Part shown: one piece after another, positions 1-8,661 of the stretch | Layout of the letters: each line of letters begins with the position of its first letter | Numbering within the stretch: the first letter of the stretch is position 1 | Assembly (NCBI RefSeq): GCF_001742185.1 | Contig: NZ_CP015750.1 | Span: 1,612,001-1,676,000, forward strand | Length of the DNA stretch: 64,000 bases | Reading direction: 5' to 3' | Source: Pectobacterium wasabiae CFBP 3304 | Lineage (GTDB): Bacteria > Pseudomonadota > Gammaproteobacteria > Enterobacterales > Enterobacteriaceae | Notes under the pieces: model-generated | The model's database searches: none | What the model saw: only the letters and a program-made list of their open reading frames with translations | Told to the model about the DNA's origin: nothing | Made by a program: the position numbers and the translations under genes

Positions 1-56
1 TCCCGCCTTGTTTCTGTTTCTGCCAGCTTTATCCGTAGCTATTTATTCACAGCTCT

Positions 57-779
57 TCACTCACAGTACTGACGCAGTGAGTCCTGCTTTTCTGGCAACA
101 GGCGATACAGGTAAACCGGCCGTCCCGTCGAACCGTACAGAATATTGGTGGTCAGGATATTGGTGTCAGACAGGTAAATCAGGTATTTACGGCAGGAAAC
201 GCGGGAAATGCCAATCGCATTGGCCAGCATTTCGGTAGAGAACTCGATACCCTGATTGCCTTCAATCCACTCGCAGACGGTACGCAATGTCAGGCTGGTC
301 AGCCCTTTCGGCAATTTCTTGCGCTCACTGGCCGTGCTACCGCTGGTGCGGCGAATCAGACTATCAATGTCCGACTGCGCAACGAAATCGCGGTGCTTGA
401 ACAAGTTCGCTTCTTCGCGATAGGCGGTAAGCGCCTGTTCGAAACGCGAGAACTGGAAAGGCTTGATCAGATAATCCACCACGCCATAGTGCAGTGCTTT
501 TTTGATGGTATACACGTCGCTGGCAGAAGAGATGATGATGACATCCGTCTTTTCACTGAATTCACGGATAGTCGGCAACAGATCCAGTCCATTATCCTGC
601 TGCATGTAAATATCCAGCAGTACCAAATCAATTTCCGAGTCAGGTTGCATCAGCAGGTTACGCGCCTGCTGCAACGTGGGGACGGTCGCATAGCAGCTAA
701 ATCCAGAAACCTGGTTCAGATAAGATTTGTTAAGCTCTGCAACCATGGCATCGTCATCAACAATCAGTACATTAATCAT
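57..779 (-). CDS. dcuR: C4-dicarboxylate response regulator DcuR
   Basis: Response regulator of the CitB/DcuR group, 240 aa. It is phosphorylated by DcuS and activates C4-dicarboxylate transport and metabolism genes. The receiver domain (about residues 1-125) shows the acidic DDD triplet at 8-10, phospho-acceptor Asp56 in LLDIYM and a Lys in LIKPF. The C-terminal half (about 170-240) carries the helix-turn-helix region (FSTEMLANAIGISRVSCRKYL) that closely matches E. coli DcuR. The ATG at 779 (MINVLIVDDD) is chosen because the family starts there; the longer reading frame adds 29 unrelated residues. It overlaps the end of dcuS by 8 nt, which fits translational coupling. Identification rests on close residue-by-residue recall of the E. 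coli protein. Confidence 0.95.
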   Translation of the reverse strand: MINVLIVDDDAMVAELNKSYLNQVSGFSCYATVPTLQQARNLLMQPDSEIDLVLLDIYMQQDNGLDLLPTIREFSEKTDVIIISSASDVYTIKKALHYGVVDYLIKPFQFSRFEQALTAYREEANLFKHRDFVAQSDIDSLIRRTSGSTASERKKLPKGLTSLTLRTVCEWIEGNQGIEFSTEMLANAIGISRVSCRKYLIYLSDTNILTTNILYGSTGRPVYLYRLLPEKQDSLRQYCE

Positions 780-2400
780 GGTCAAACAGCCTTGCTTGAT
801 AAGGAATAGTAACGAAAAACTGGGTGTACACATCAGGTTCTGATTCAAACTCGATAGTGCCGCCAATCTTCTCCAGACTCTGTTTGGTCAGGTACAGGCC
901 AATACCGCGCCCGCTGCCTTTGGTAGAGAATCCCTGTTCATAAATGCGCGCCTGACTTTCCGACGAAATGCCGGGGCCGTCATCCCCCACGGTACAGTGA
1001 AGGCGGTTATTTTGATGATGGAAACTCACGCTGATTTCACAGTTTTCCTGCTCATCAATCGCGTCCATCGCATTCTCAATCAGATTACCCAACACGGTAA
1101 TCAATTCATTCGTGGCATCGACATCATCGGTGTCCGGCAGCAGGCTCTCCTCGCTGATGGAGAGCGTAATGCCGAGATCGCGCGCGCGATTGATTTTACC
1201 CAACAGGAAGCCGGCAATCACTGGCGATTTCACTTTACGAATAATCGAACCGATTTCCGCCTGATAATTATTGGCGGTTTTCAAGATGTAGTCTTCCAAC
1301 TGCGAGTAATATTTTAAGTGCAGCATCCCTAAGATGACGTGCAGCTTGTTCATAAACTCGTGCGACTGCGCACGCAGTGCATCCGCGTAGTAGGACATCC
1401 CACTCAACCGTTGCAATAACTGGCTGATCTCCGTTTTATCACGGAACGTCGCAATCGCGCCGATAATATCGCCCTTCACAAAAACCGGAACGGTGTTGGT
1501 TAGCAGCAGATGCCCGTTAAAGTTAATCTCTTCATCGCGCCGCGGCGTACCGCTCTCCAGCACCTGTTTCAGGTGCAGATGCTCAAGCCACTGTTCGCTG
1601 ACGCGCTCAGTTGGCTTCGGCACCGGCTTTTCACTGCTCTGTGGATTATTCTGCCGAAAAAGCCGTCGCGCCTCATCATTGATTACGGTAATCCGACCAT
1701 GCTGATCGACCGCAATAACCCCTTCTTTGATGTGTTTGAGCATCGCGTTACGCTGTTCAAACAGGTTCGATATCTCAAACGGCTCGAATCCCAGCATAAT
1801 ACGCTTGAGTATCTTCACCAAAATCAGCGTACCCAGCCAGCCAACCAGCGCCCCTGCCAATAACGTCCAGGGAATCATCCAACGGTTGTCGCTGATCACC
1901 CTCTGTACGCTGGTTAGGGCAATCCCCAGCGCAACGACGCCAACCTGCTTATGGTTATTATCAAAAACCGGCGTAAATACCCGCAGTGCCGGATCGAGCG
2001 TTCCCCGGTTTATCGCGGTATTCTCCATGCCCAACAGCGCGGGGTAGATATCACGGCCAGCAAAATGCTCACCAATTCTTTCCGGTTCAGGGTGGCTATG
2101 GCGCACCGTATCCATATCCGTGACGGTCACGAAGAGCAGTTGATTACGCTGGCGGATGGTCTCCGCAGCAATCTGCACGTCCTCCGGCCGGCCAATCCCT
2201 TTCAGTTCATCAATAACAACGGGGGAGGACGCAAATGTGCGAGCAATGGCAAAGGCTTTTTCCCGCAGATGATCTTCCGAAAGCTGATTAATACGAAAAA
2301 ACAGCAGGGAATAGACCACCAGCAACACCGCGCCAAGTACCACTGACACCATCAAAAACACCGATGTTCCCAGCTTTAGCGGTGCTTTTTTCTTGCCCAT
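772..2400 (-). CDS. dcuS: Fumarate/C4-dicarboxylate sensor histidine kinase DcuS
   Basis: Membrane sensor kinase, 542 aa (E. coli DcuS is 543). Order of parts: TM1 (about 15-37), periplasmic PAS/sCache sensor domain (about 40-170) with the effector-binding residues R100, H103 and R140, TM2 (about 176-198), cytoplasmic PAS (about 215-325), phospho-acceptor His347 in QSHEFMNKLHVI, then HATPase_c with an N-box (GNLIENAMDA) and G-boxes (DDGPGI, GRGIGL). In this family it senses fumarate, succinate, malate and related acids outside the cell. The start at MGKKKAPLK is preferred over an ATG nine codons upstream because it places TM1 as in homologues. The neighbouring DASS transporter gene upstream on the same strand is a likely target. 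Confidence 0.95.
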   Translation of the reverse strand: MGKKKAPLKLGTSVFLMVSVVLGAVLLVVYSLLFFRINQLSEDHLREKAFAIARTFASSPVVIDELKGIGRPEDVQIAAETIRQRNQLLFVTVTDMDTVRHSHPEPERIGEHFAGRDIYPALLGMENTAINRGTLDPALRVFTPVFDNNHKQVGVVALGIALTSVQRVISDNRWMIPWTLLAGALVGWLGTLILVKILKRIMLGFEPFEISNLFEQRNAMLKHIKEGVIAVDQHGRITVINDEARRLFRQNNPQSSEKPVPKPTERVSEQWLEHLHLKQVLESGTPRRDEEINFNGHLLLTNTVPVFVKGDIIGAIATFRDKTEISQLLQRLSGMSYYADALRAQSHEFMNKLHVILGMLHLKYYSQLEDYILKTANNYQAEIGSIIRKVKSPVIAGFLLGKINRARDLGITLSISEESLLPDTDDVDATNELITVLGNLIENAMDAIDEQENCEISVSFHHQNNRLHCTVGDDGPGISSESQARIYEQGFSTKGSGRGIGLYLTKQSLEKIGGTIEFESEPDVYTQFFVTIPYQARLFDHD

Positions 2401-2473
2401 GTCACTCTCCAAAACAAACATCATCACACCGTTATCTTATACTGTTTCGCCGCGTTTCGCGTGTCGTGATGCA

Positions 2474-2500
2474 TACGCCCCGTCACAGGGACAGGGCGTA
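2474..2500. other. Intercistronic hairpin between transporter gene and dcuS
   Basis: Inverted repeat with arms TACGCCC (2474-2480) and GGGCGTA (2494-2500), extended by GTC/GAC inside one mismatch. It lies in the gap between the transporter stop and the dcuS start. No T-run follows on the minus strand, so it is more likely an mRNA-processing or attenuation hairpin than a strong intrinsic terminator. Confidence 0.5.
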
Positions 2501-2593
2501 GGCTTAAAGAAAGGAAATCAGGCTTAACGTATTGCGGTACATTTTTTGTGTCAGGAATGTCTCGCGTCAGGAAAACCCGTGGTATCCACGTTT

Positions 2594-4006
2594 TTACCAG
2601 AAACCAAGCAGTTTCCACCACATACTACCCACACCCAGCCAAATAGGGATGATGACCAGACTGACCAAGAAGCCGATCTTCCACCAGGTTCCCAGCGGCA
2701 CGTAGCCTGTGCCGAACAAAATGGGTGCCGGGCCACTGGAGTAGTGCGTCGTAGACATAAACAGGTTACTGAAAATACCGAACACCAGTACAGTCAGCAT
2801 CGGCGGTGCGCCGGCTGCCAGCGCGATAGAGACGAAAATCGCGTACATGGCGCTGATGTGGGCAATCGCACTCGCCATCAGGTAGTGGCTGTAGTAGTAA
2901 ACCAGCAGCAGCAGGCCCAGCATCGGCAGCCAGTGCATCCCGCTGACCGCATTACCCGCCAATCCACCCAGCCAGGCAATCAGCCCCATTTTGTTGAGCT
3001 GACCAGCCAGCGTCATCAGCACAGCAAACCATACCACGGTGTGCCAGGCTTCTTTCTCACTGACCACGTCATCCCAGGTCAGCGCACGGCTGAGCAACAG
3101 CACGCTCAGGCCAGCCAGCGCGGTCAGAGTCGCGTCGATATTCAGCGTAGAGCCCAATACCCAGAACGTCACCAGCCCCAGGAACACGCCCAGCACTACC
3201 CACTCATCGCGGGTCATTTTGCCCATCTCACGCAGTCTTTCGACGGCGATCGCACGCATTTCTGAGGTTTTCTTCAGTTCAGGCGGATAGAAGCGGTAGA
3301 TCAGGTAAGGAATCAGCGCCAAAGACAGGAAGCCCGGCAGCAGTGTTGCTAACGCCCAGTCTGTCCAACTGATGTGGATGCCAAACTGGGAAGCCAGCTT
3401 CGCCACCATTGGGTTGCCCGCCATGGAGGTCATGAACATCGCCGAGGTCACGGCGTTACACTGGAAAATGGACTGCACCAGGAACGCACCAATGCGACGC
3501 TGCGTGCCTTTTTCCGGCGTAGAATCATAGGCTTCGGCAATCGAGCGGAACAACGGAGTGATGATCCCGCCACAGCGTGCAGATGTGGAAGGCATCGCCG
3601 GAGCGAACAACAGGTCGGTAAACACCAGCCCATACGCCAGACCGAGAGAGCTATTCCCCAGCTTGCTGATGAACAGCAGACCAATACGCCGACCAAAGCC
3701 GGTTTTGATAAAGCCGCGCGAGATAAAGAAGGCGCACGCGATCATCCAAATGGTGGGATCGCTAAAGCCCGCCAACACATCTTTAATGGATAATAACCCT
3801 AATATGGCAACCGTGGTCAGGCTGAACATCGCCATCGCGCCAAGCGGGTAAGGAGAGAGAATCAGACCGACAACCGTGGCAATAAAAATCGCCATCAGAT
3901 GCCAGGCATCGGGTTTAACGCCATCGGGAACCGGTAATAGCCATAAGCCACCGGCAATACAAAGGATAACTAGAAGCTTTATCAACCTGCTGTTATTCGC
4001 AGACAT
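2594..4006 (-). CDS. DASS-family (CitT/TtdT-like) anion transporter
   Basis: Polytopic inner-membrane transporter, 470 aa from MSANNSRL, of the divalent anion:sodium symporter family (CitT, TtdT, plant 2-oxoglutarate/malate translocator). About 12 hydrophobic segments are visible. The family signature appears as ARCGGIITPLF in the first half and STTHYSSGPAPILFGTGYV in the second, where the family binds the carboxylates. The adjacent DcuSR system suggests a C4-dicarboxylate such as succinate, malate or tartrate, exchanged or co-transported with sodium; this is inferred from context. An ATG six codons upstream (4024) has no visible ribosome site, so the internal ATG is preferred. Substrate not decidable from sequence. 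Confidence 0.85.
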   Translation of the reverse strand: MSANNSRLIKLLVILCIAGGLWLLPVPDGVKPDAWHLMAIFIATVVGLILSPYPLGAMAMFSLTTVAILGLLSIKDVLAGFSDPTIWMIACAFFISRGFIKTGFGRRIGLLFISKLGNSSLGLAYGLVFTDLLFAPAMPSTSARCGGIITPLFRSIAEAYDSTPEKGTQRRIGAFLVQSIFQCNAVTSAMFMTSMAGNPMVAKLASQFGIHISWTDWALATLLPGFLSLALIPYLIYRFYPPELKKTSEMRAIAVERLREMGKMTRDEWVVLGVFLGLVTFWVLGSTLNIDATLTALAGLSVLLLSRALTWDDVVSEKEAWHTVVWFAVLMTLAGQLNKMGLIAWLGGLAGNAVSGMHWLPMLGLLLLVYYYSHYLMASAIAHISAMYAIFVSIALAAGAPPMLTVLVFGIFSNLFMSTTHYSSGPAPILFGTGYVPLGTWWKIGFLVSLVIIPIWLGVGSMWWKLLGFW

Positions 4007-4534
4007 AGGAACACCACTCTTCATTAAAACGGAATGCTGTATTCACGACGGATGTCCCGGGCGGAGGAGTGGGTATTTCGTTATTCTTCCTTCGTCACCC
4101 TGCTGAAACCACGCAACAGGAATCATCTGCGGAAAAAAAGACGAGAAAACAAGGGTTCAGGGTGCTTCTCTCGTCTGATCAAATCTAGTGATTAATGGAG
4201 AGATAGTATTCTAATGCGCCTGCAAAATAGCGTTACTTTAGTTACTAAAATAGTTCATTAATTTATTTAAGAAACTATCGTGGTTTTAATTTCCCGATAA
4301 AAAACCCTTAAAATTCAATAATAATTGACATTTTATGAACATAAAATTAACGAAGTTAACGACAAATTAATGATAAAAAAACCTTATACCTAATAATGGT
4401 AATATAAGTCTTTCTCAGACAGTAAGTTATCTATTCCTTATTTATTCACTCAGGTATTTATTTATTCAAAAAATAAAAAAACAAATCGCCATTATTCGGC
4501 GGAAAAATATTATTTTTTATCCAGTTGATAACAT
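4007..4534. promoter_or_regulatory. A+T-rich upstream region of the dicarboxylate transporter
   Basis: About 530 bp without a gene. It lies upstream of the transporter start and downstream of the yidE stop, so it should hold the transporter promoter and the yidE terminator. Bases 4200-4450 are very A+T rich. A hairpin (GACGAGA 4140-4146 / TCTCGTC 4169-4175) would fall in the transporter leader. No DcuR, CRP or FNR site can be called with confidence by eye. Confidence 0.45.
4467..4501 (-). terminator. Probable yidE terminator
   Basis: On the minus strand a short CGCC/GGCG stem (4487-4490 with 4498-4501) is followed by a long T-rich tract at 4467-4483. It is correctly placed about 35 nt after the yidE stop. 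The stem is short, so strength is uncertain. Confidence 0.45.
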
Positions 4535-6193
4535 TTAGAGGGTAAGAAAAAGCACGGCTAAAAGCTGCGGTGACATAATTCGCAGAAACATCGCTAGCGG
4601 ATAAACCGTCGCATAAGATAGCGCCGCCGCACCGCTGGTCGGGTGTAGCCCATTGGCAAATGCCAGCGCGGGGGGATCGGTCATGGAACCCGCCAGCATG
4701 CCGCACAGCGTCAGGTAGTTCATCTTACCCAGCGTGCGTGCCAGTATGCCGACCAGCAGCAGCGGCACCATGGTAATCAGTGCACCATAGCCAATCCACC
4801 ATACGCCATCACCGTTCAATAGCGTATCGACGAAATCGCCGCCCGATTTCAGCCCCACCACCGATAAGAACAGCACAATGCCGAGCTCACGCAGCGCCAG
4901 ATTCGCACTGGGTGGCATAAACCAGTGAAGTTTGCCGATACTGCCTATGCGCCCCAGCACCAACGCCACCACCAGCGGTCCGCCGGCCAGCCCGAGTCGC
5001 AGCGCCACCGGAAACCCAGGGATCATCAACGGCACAGAGCCCAACAGCACACCTAGCCCAATGCCGATAAAGACGGGCAGCATCTGTACCTGTTGGAGCT
5101 TCTGCTGCGCGTTACCCACGATATCCGCAACGGCATCGATCGCCGTTTTCCGCCCAACCAGGTTCAGAATATCGCCAAATTGCAGGCTTGCCTGATTGCT
5201 GGCAACCAACTCGACGCCCGCACGATTCAGGCGCGAAATCACGACATCGTAGTTTTGCTTCAGATTAAGCTCGCGAATCTTGCGGCCCAGCACCTTCTCA
5301 TTGGTCACCACCACGCGCTCAACGTGCAGATCGGTGCCTCGCGTCGAGAGCGATGTCTCAACTTCATTGCCGATGACCAGACGCGCCTGCTCCAGATCGT
5401 GTTTCGCCCCCACCAAATGCAGATAATCGCCCAGTTGGATGAGCGTCTGAGGCGATGGCACCATCAGCTCGTCACCGCGTTTCAGACGGGAACAAACGAT
5501 AGTGTCGCGATTCAGAATCGGCACATCCTGAATCGCCAGCCCTTGCAGATTGGTATTCGTTACCGACACATTCATCGTGAGTAGCTGTTCATGATGCTGA
5601 CCGTTGCTGGCCTCAAACTGTTTTGCTTCGTTATCCACCGCAACACGAAACAGGACGCGCATCAGCCACATCACCAGTAAAATGCCGCAGATCCCCAGCG
5701 GATACGCCATCGCGTAACCCGTCCCCATCTGGTTCACTAAGGTTGAACTCGAACCGAGATCGGTCAAAATCTGTTGACCCGCGCCCAGTGAAGGCGTGTT
5801 GGTGACTGCGCCGGAAAAAATACCGAGAATAATAGGCAGAGGAATATTGAGCAGTTTGTGCAGCATGACGGTCACCACACTGCCGAGAAACACCGTCAGC
5901 AGGGCGAACGCATTGAGGCGCAGGCCAGAAACGCGCAGAGAGGAAAAGAAGCCCGGCCCGACTTGAATGCCAATGGTATAGACAAACAGGATCAGCCCGA
6001 ATTCCTGAATGACGTGCAACATGTCATCATTCAGTTGAATCTGGTACTGGTGGGCAACATGCCCGACGATGATCCCACCGAACAGGACCCCGCCAATCCC
6101 TAAACCGACGCCATAAATCCGCCAATTACCGATCCACAACCCCAGAACGGCAACCAGCGCCAGCATACTCACGGTAAGTGCGATATCACTCAT
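4535..6193 (-). CDS. yidE: Putative transporter YidE (aspartate:alanine exchanger family)
   Basis: Inner-membrane protein of 552 aa, matching E. coli YidE in length and in its place next to ibpB. It belongs to the AAE/AspT family: two blocks of about five to six membrane helices (1-185 and 375-552) flank two cytosolic TrkA_C (RCK_C) regulatory domains (about 190-370). Family motifs visible are [17 protein letters not shown] in the first membrane block and [17 protein letters not shown] in the second. The transported substrate of YidE is not established. Start ATG at 6193 is preceded by AGGATACGGGT. Its promoter must lie at 6194-6270, next to the left copy of a 29-bp repeat. Confidence 0.9.
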   Translation of the reverse strand: MSDIALTVSMLALVAVLGLWIGNWRIYGVGLGIGGVLFGGIIVGHVAHQYQIQLNDDMLHVIQEFGLILFVYTIGIQVGPGFFSSLRVSGLRLNAFALLTVFLGSVVTVMLHKLLNIPLPIILGIFSGAVTNTPSLGAGQQILTDLGSSSTLVNQMGTGYAMAYPLGICGILLVMWLMRVLFRVAVDNEAKQFEASNGQHHEQLLTMNVSVTNTNLQGLAIQDVPILNRDTIVCSRLKRGDELMVPSPQTLIQLGDYLHLVGAKHDLEQARLVIGNEVETSLSTRGTDLHVERVVVTNEKVLGRKIRELNLKQNYDVVISRLNRAGVELVASNQASLQFGDILNLVGRKTAIDAVADIVGNAQQKLQQVQMLPVFIGIGLGVLLGSVPLMIPGFPVALRLGLAGGPLVVALVLGRIGSIGKLHWFMPPSANLALRELGIVLFLSVVGLKSGGDFVDTLLNGDGVWWIGYGALITMVPLLLVGILARTLGKMNYLTLCGMLAGSMTDPPALAFANGLHPTSGAAALSYATVYPLAMFLRIMSPQLLAVLFLTL

Positions 6194-6270
6194 ACCCGTA
6201 TCCTTTGCGGACGTTTTTATTGGGAAATACCACTGCTGCTCGTTTTAATTTTGGCAGAATACTGAGGAGG

Positions 6271-6299
6271 GAAACGTGGCGGGCAACACAAAACCGCGC
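6271..6299. repeat. 29-bp direct repeat, left copy
   Basis: Starts GAAACGTGGCGGGCA and ends AAAACCGCGC. It is identical over 29 bp to 7172-7200 in the same orientation. The pair brackets the A+T-rich hypothetical gene. In the right copy the last six bases form part of the ibpB terminator stem; in this left copy the other stem arm is absent. Confidence 0.9.
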
Positions 6300-6421
6300 G
6301 GACAATCATCATAGTTAAGTGCAATATCAAAATATTCGATAGGCTAATTGGTGTTCGGGATCTTGCTCAGAACCCGCCCCTAAGTTAAGCTTATTTTTCG
6401 TAAACATGGAGCCGTTTAAAC

Positions 6422-7036
6422 GTGAAAAAAACATTATTACTCATTGGTATTTTATTGGGAGTAGGACTCACTCTTTCATATCAATGGGTGAAACCACCAT
6501 TCAACAATCCTTATTTTTTCTTATCACCAAAAATATCCACTGACACCCCCATCAACATACCAATTAAATTATATGAAAAAGGAGATGAAATTGATTTCGC
6601 CTTCTGGAAAACACCATTACCACTCAGCAGGTTTTTTTTCATAACCCCTCTGGAATCGCCTTCATCGCATATAATGTTAAAAATAAAATCGACAGAAAAC
6701 CTAAGCGTGGGATTCTATACTTCAGATATATTTATTGGTGGCGGGCCGATAAAAGATATTGAAGAATCACCTATTTTTAACGTTGAACTATATAAAATAA
6801 ACGATGATTTAACTGAAAAGTTAATTTTAAAAAAAATTCATCGACAAAAATATTATATTGATAAAGAATCTCAGCGATTATCACGCAGGCCTGCAGAGGT
6901 TTTCAGTTTAGTCGATCTAAGTAGTGAACCTTATGGACAATACAGACTTAAAGTAAAAGTCTTAGGTGACTGGCCTGAGTTAAAAATAGATAACTTACAT
7001 TATTTTATAACAATAGAAACTTATTTTGTTAAATAA
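6422..7036 (+). CDS. Hypothetical exported or membrane-anchored protein in a repeat-bracketed insert
   Basis: 204 aa, GTG start with GGAG about 10 nt upstream. Residues 1-22 form a signal peptide or N-terminal anchor (KKTLLLIGILLGVGLTLSY). There is no lipobox. The rest looks like a beta-rich soluble domain with a hydrophobic/charged alternation ending in KVKVLGDWPELKIDNL. I do not firmly recognise it. It vaguely resembles small periplasmic DUF5625-like proteins, some near toxin loci, but I would not name it on that basis. Base composition is far more A+T rich than neighbouring yidE and ibpB, and the gene lies between 29-bp direct repeats, so recent acquisition is likely. It has no E. coli counterpart at this spot. 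Confidence 0.7.
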   Translation: MKKTLLLIGILLGVGLTLSYQWVKPPFNNPYFFLSPKISTDTPINIPIKLYEKGDEIDFAFWKTPLPLSRFFFITPLESPSSHIMLKIKSTENLSVGFYTSDIFIGGGPIKDIEESPIFNVELYKINDDLTEKLILKKIHRQKYYIDKESQRLSRRPAEVFSLVDLSSEPYGQYRLKVKVLGDWPELKIDNLHYFITIETYFVK

Positions 7037-7156
7037 ATTAGCGGACTTGACCCAGATAACTACAAAAAACAAGAAGCACCGGTGCAGGATATTCCACCCC
7101 CTCTAAATTATGGAGGAGACCAATTTTTTAATGATTGGGATAAAATCAGTCGCTAA
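7037..7156 (+). pseudogene. In-frame coding-like tail after the hypothetical gene
   Basis: After the TAA at 7034-7036 the same frame stays open for 39 codons, reading ISGLDPDNYKKQEA ... NYGGDQFFNDWDKISR, then TAA at 7154-7156. The composition looks like real protein and no start codon with a ribosome site is visible. It may be the 3' remnant of a second gene lost by deletion, or an extension behind a nonsense codon. The protein family is not recognised. Confidence 0.45.
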
Positions 7157-7171
7157 TCACTAAATGACAAA

Positions 7172-7200
7172 GAAACGTGGCGGGCAACACAAAACCGCGC
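7172..7200. repeat. 29-bp direct repeat, right copy
   Basis: Identical to 6271-6299. Its 3' end (CCGCGC, 7195-7200) is the distal arm of the ibpB terminator. This copy therefore looks ancestral and the left one derived. Confidence 0.9.
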
Positions 7201-7220
7201 CCATGATGATACGGGCGCGG
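7187..7220 (-). terminator. ibpB intrinsic terminator
   Basis: Perfect 8-bp G+C stem CCGCGCCC (7195-7202) / GGGCGCGG (7213-7220) with a 10-nt loop. On the minus strand it is followed by TTTTGTGTT. It lies about 47 nt past the ibpB stop and ends the ibpAB transcript. Confidence 0.85.
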
Positions 7221-7267
7221 CTAACCTTTAGTTTACTAACGCGCAGGTTAATAACACGGATGTCGCG

Positions 7268-7720
7268 TTATGACGCATCTTCGGCAGACTGCTGGTTCAA
7301 TGCTGGGCGGCCACCGCCGATGGCGATGCGCTGCGGCTGCAAGGCTTCTGGTACATCACGCACCAGATCGATGTGCAGCAGGCCATTTTCAAAATGGGCA
7401 TCAGACACATGCAGATGCTCGGCCAGCGTAAAGCTCAGTGTGAAAGGTTTAAACACCAACCCCTGATGCAGGTATTCCACAGCTTTCTCGGTCGGTGCCG
7501 GGCTACCCTTCACGGTCAGGCGCGGACCTTCTACTTCGATATCCAGATCGCTCTGCCGGAAACCTGCCAGCGCAAGCGTAATGCGATAGTGGTTATCGTC
7601 TTTCTTCTCGATATTGTACGGAGGGAAATCAATCGGTTCCTGACTGCCCTGCATTGAGCTAGCTAATTTGTCAAAACCGATCCACTGACGCAGTAAAGGT
7701 GATAAGTCGTAGTTACGCAT
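7268..7720 (-). CDS. ibpB: Small heat shock chaperone IbpB
   Basis: Alpha-crystallin/Hsp20-family chaperone of 150 aa. With IbpA it binds aggregating proteins during heat stress and hands them to DnaK and ClpB. The alpha-crystallin domain spans about residues 33-125 ([22 protein letters not shown] ... LTVKG ... NGLLHIDL). The C-terminal IxI-type motif that docks into neighbouring subunits is seen in PQRIAIGG. Start ATG at 7720 has AAGGAG eight nt upstream. It is co-transcribed with ibpA, 142 nt apart, and its own leader has a ROSE-like fold. Gene order yidE-ibpB-ibpA-yidQ matches E. coli. Confidence 0.95.
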   Translation of the reverse strand: MRNYDLSPLLRQWIGFDKLASSMQGSQEPIDFPPYNIEKKDDNHYRITLALAGFRQSDLDIEVEGPRLTVKGSPAPTEKAVEYLHQGLVFKPFTLSFTLAEHLHVSDAHFENGLLHIDLVRDVPEALQPQRIAIGGGRPALNQQSAEDAS

Positions 7721-7770
7721 TATATAACTCCTTCTAAGAAGCGAGGTTAATGATGCCCTTAGGCATCGTT
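7721..7770 (-). promoter_or_regulatory. ROSE-like RNA thermometer of ibpB
   Basis: On the minus strand the leader just before ibpB reads TCGCTTCTTAGAAGGAG, in which the TCGCT-type ROSE motif can pair with the AAGGAG ribosome site. Just upstream a GATGCC/GGCATC hairpin (7752-7757 with 7762-7767) forms. This is the usual layout of ibpB heat-sensing leaders in enterobacteria. Function is inferred by analogy. Confidence 0.6.
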
Positions 7771-7862
7771 TGTTCCAGCTACGGTTCCATAGCTGGTGTC
7801 GTCCCCATTCGGCAGACGAAACGTGAATTCATAGCGTTGCTGTTTCGGGCGATTCGCGTGAT

Positions 7863-8276
7863 TTACTTGATTTCAATCCGACGCGGCTTCATCGCTTCCG
7901 GCACGATACGCTCGAGATCGATATACAGCAGCCCGTTTTCCAGATTGGCGCCTTTTACCTGAATATGTTCAGCCAGTTGGAATTTACGCTCGAAGTTGCG
8001 CTCGGCAATGCCCTGATACAAGTAATTGCGGGCAACCTGCTCACCAGCGTGGGCACCTTTTACAATCAATAAGTTGTCGTGCGCGGTGATATCCAGTTCC
8101 TGCTCAGCGAAACCAGCGACGGCAATCGCAATGCGGTATTGGTTCTCATCAACCAGCTCGACGTTGTAGGGAGGATAGCCGCCGTTACTCTGGGTCTGGC
8201 CGGTTTCTAATAGATTGAACAGACGATCAAAACCAATAGCGGAACGGTACAGTGGGGAAAAATCGGGGTTACGCAT
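7863..8276 (-). CDS. ibpA: Small heat shock chaperone IbpA
   Basis: Hsp20-family chaperone of 137 aa (same as E. coli IbpA). The N-terminus [20 protein letters not shown] is diagnostic. The alpha-crystallin domain runs from about residue 38 ([22 protein letters not shown]) to 125 (NGLLYIDLE). The C-terminal IxI motif is seen as RRIEIK. It co-assembles with IbpB on denatured proteins. It is the first gene of the ibpAB operon, behind a sigma-32-type promoter and a long leader with a ribosome site (AGGAGG) that can be masked in a ROSE-like fold. Confidence 0.96.
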   Translation of the reverse strand: MRNPDFSPLYRSAIGFDRLFNLLETGQTQSNGGYPPYNVELVDENQYRIAIAVAGFAEQELDITAHDNLLIVKGAHAGEQVARNYLYQGIAERNFERKFQLAEHIQVKGANLENGLLYIDLERIVPEAMKPRRIEIK

Positions 8277-8383
8277 GAAACAGCCTCCTAAACATGCAGC
8301 GAGGATTTATTTTTTACCTTCCCTAAGGACAGGCTCACAGCCGGGACAGATACCCTGACGGCGTATCGTTTTCTTCCGGCTTA
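8277..8383 (-). promoter_or_regulatory. ibpA 5' leader with ROSE-type thermometer
   Basis: About 105-nt leader between the heat-shock promoter and ibpA. On the minus strand TCGCT precedes GCATGTTT and the AGGAGG ribosome site, so TCGCT can pair with AGGA across the characteristic G mismatch of ROSE hairpins. Such hairpins melt at heat-shock temperature and free the ribosome site. The fold was judged by eye only. Confidence 0.65.
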
Positions 8384-8389
8384 TTATCA

Positions 8390-8418
8390 ATATGGTGACC
8401 CCCTCTGACTTTCAAGAG
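8390..8418 (-). promoter_or_regulatory. Sigma-32 (RpoH) promoter of ibpAB
   Basis: On the minus strand CTTGAAA (8412-8418) is a perfect sigma-32 -35 element. It is followed after a 14-nt gap by CACCATAT (8390-8397), one base from the CCCCATnT -10 consensus. Transcription should start near 8383. Confidence 0.75.
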
Positions 8419-8537
8419 GCAAAAAGGGAAAATTGCTACGTTTCATGCAATATTCACTCACAGGGTGAGCGTTATCACATACACTCAGGATAGACAGGTT
8501 TTGGCCTAGTGCCGATTGTTTAAGCATCGAGATACAC

Positions 8538-8595
8538 GGGGCGGCCACAGGGGTGAGGCGTCCCTGCGGGAACCTCCCTGTGTTCCCCCTAGCAA
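8538..8595. repeat. G+C-rich palindromic block upstream of yidQ
   Basis: Nested inverted repeats, CACAGGG (8546-8552)/CCCTGTG (8576-8582) and GGGAAC/GTTCCC, in the gap between ibpA and yidQ. The wording (GGGGTGAGGCGTCCCTGCGG) feels like an interspersed repeat of soft-rot genomes, from memory only. The remaining gap (8419-8661) holds the yidQ promoter region; nothing else was recognised. Confidence 0.4.
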
Positions 8596-8661
8596 CGGAC
8601 TTAAGTGACCAGTATTAGGCTTCGACCCACTCTGGCAGCAGGTTCTTAATGGATAAGTAAT

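Noticed and set aside
2546..3265. 239-aa frame antisense to the DASS transporter gene
   Set aside because: Gln/His/Arg-rich translation typical of an antisense shadow of a membrane protein gene.
7721..7862. Separate promoter for ibpB
   Set aside because: No sigma-32 or sigma-70 elements of good quality; the leader fold explains the conserved sequence better.
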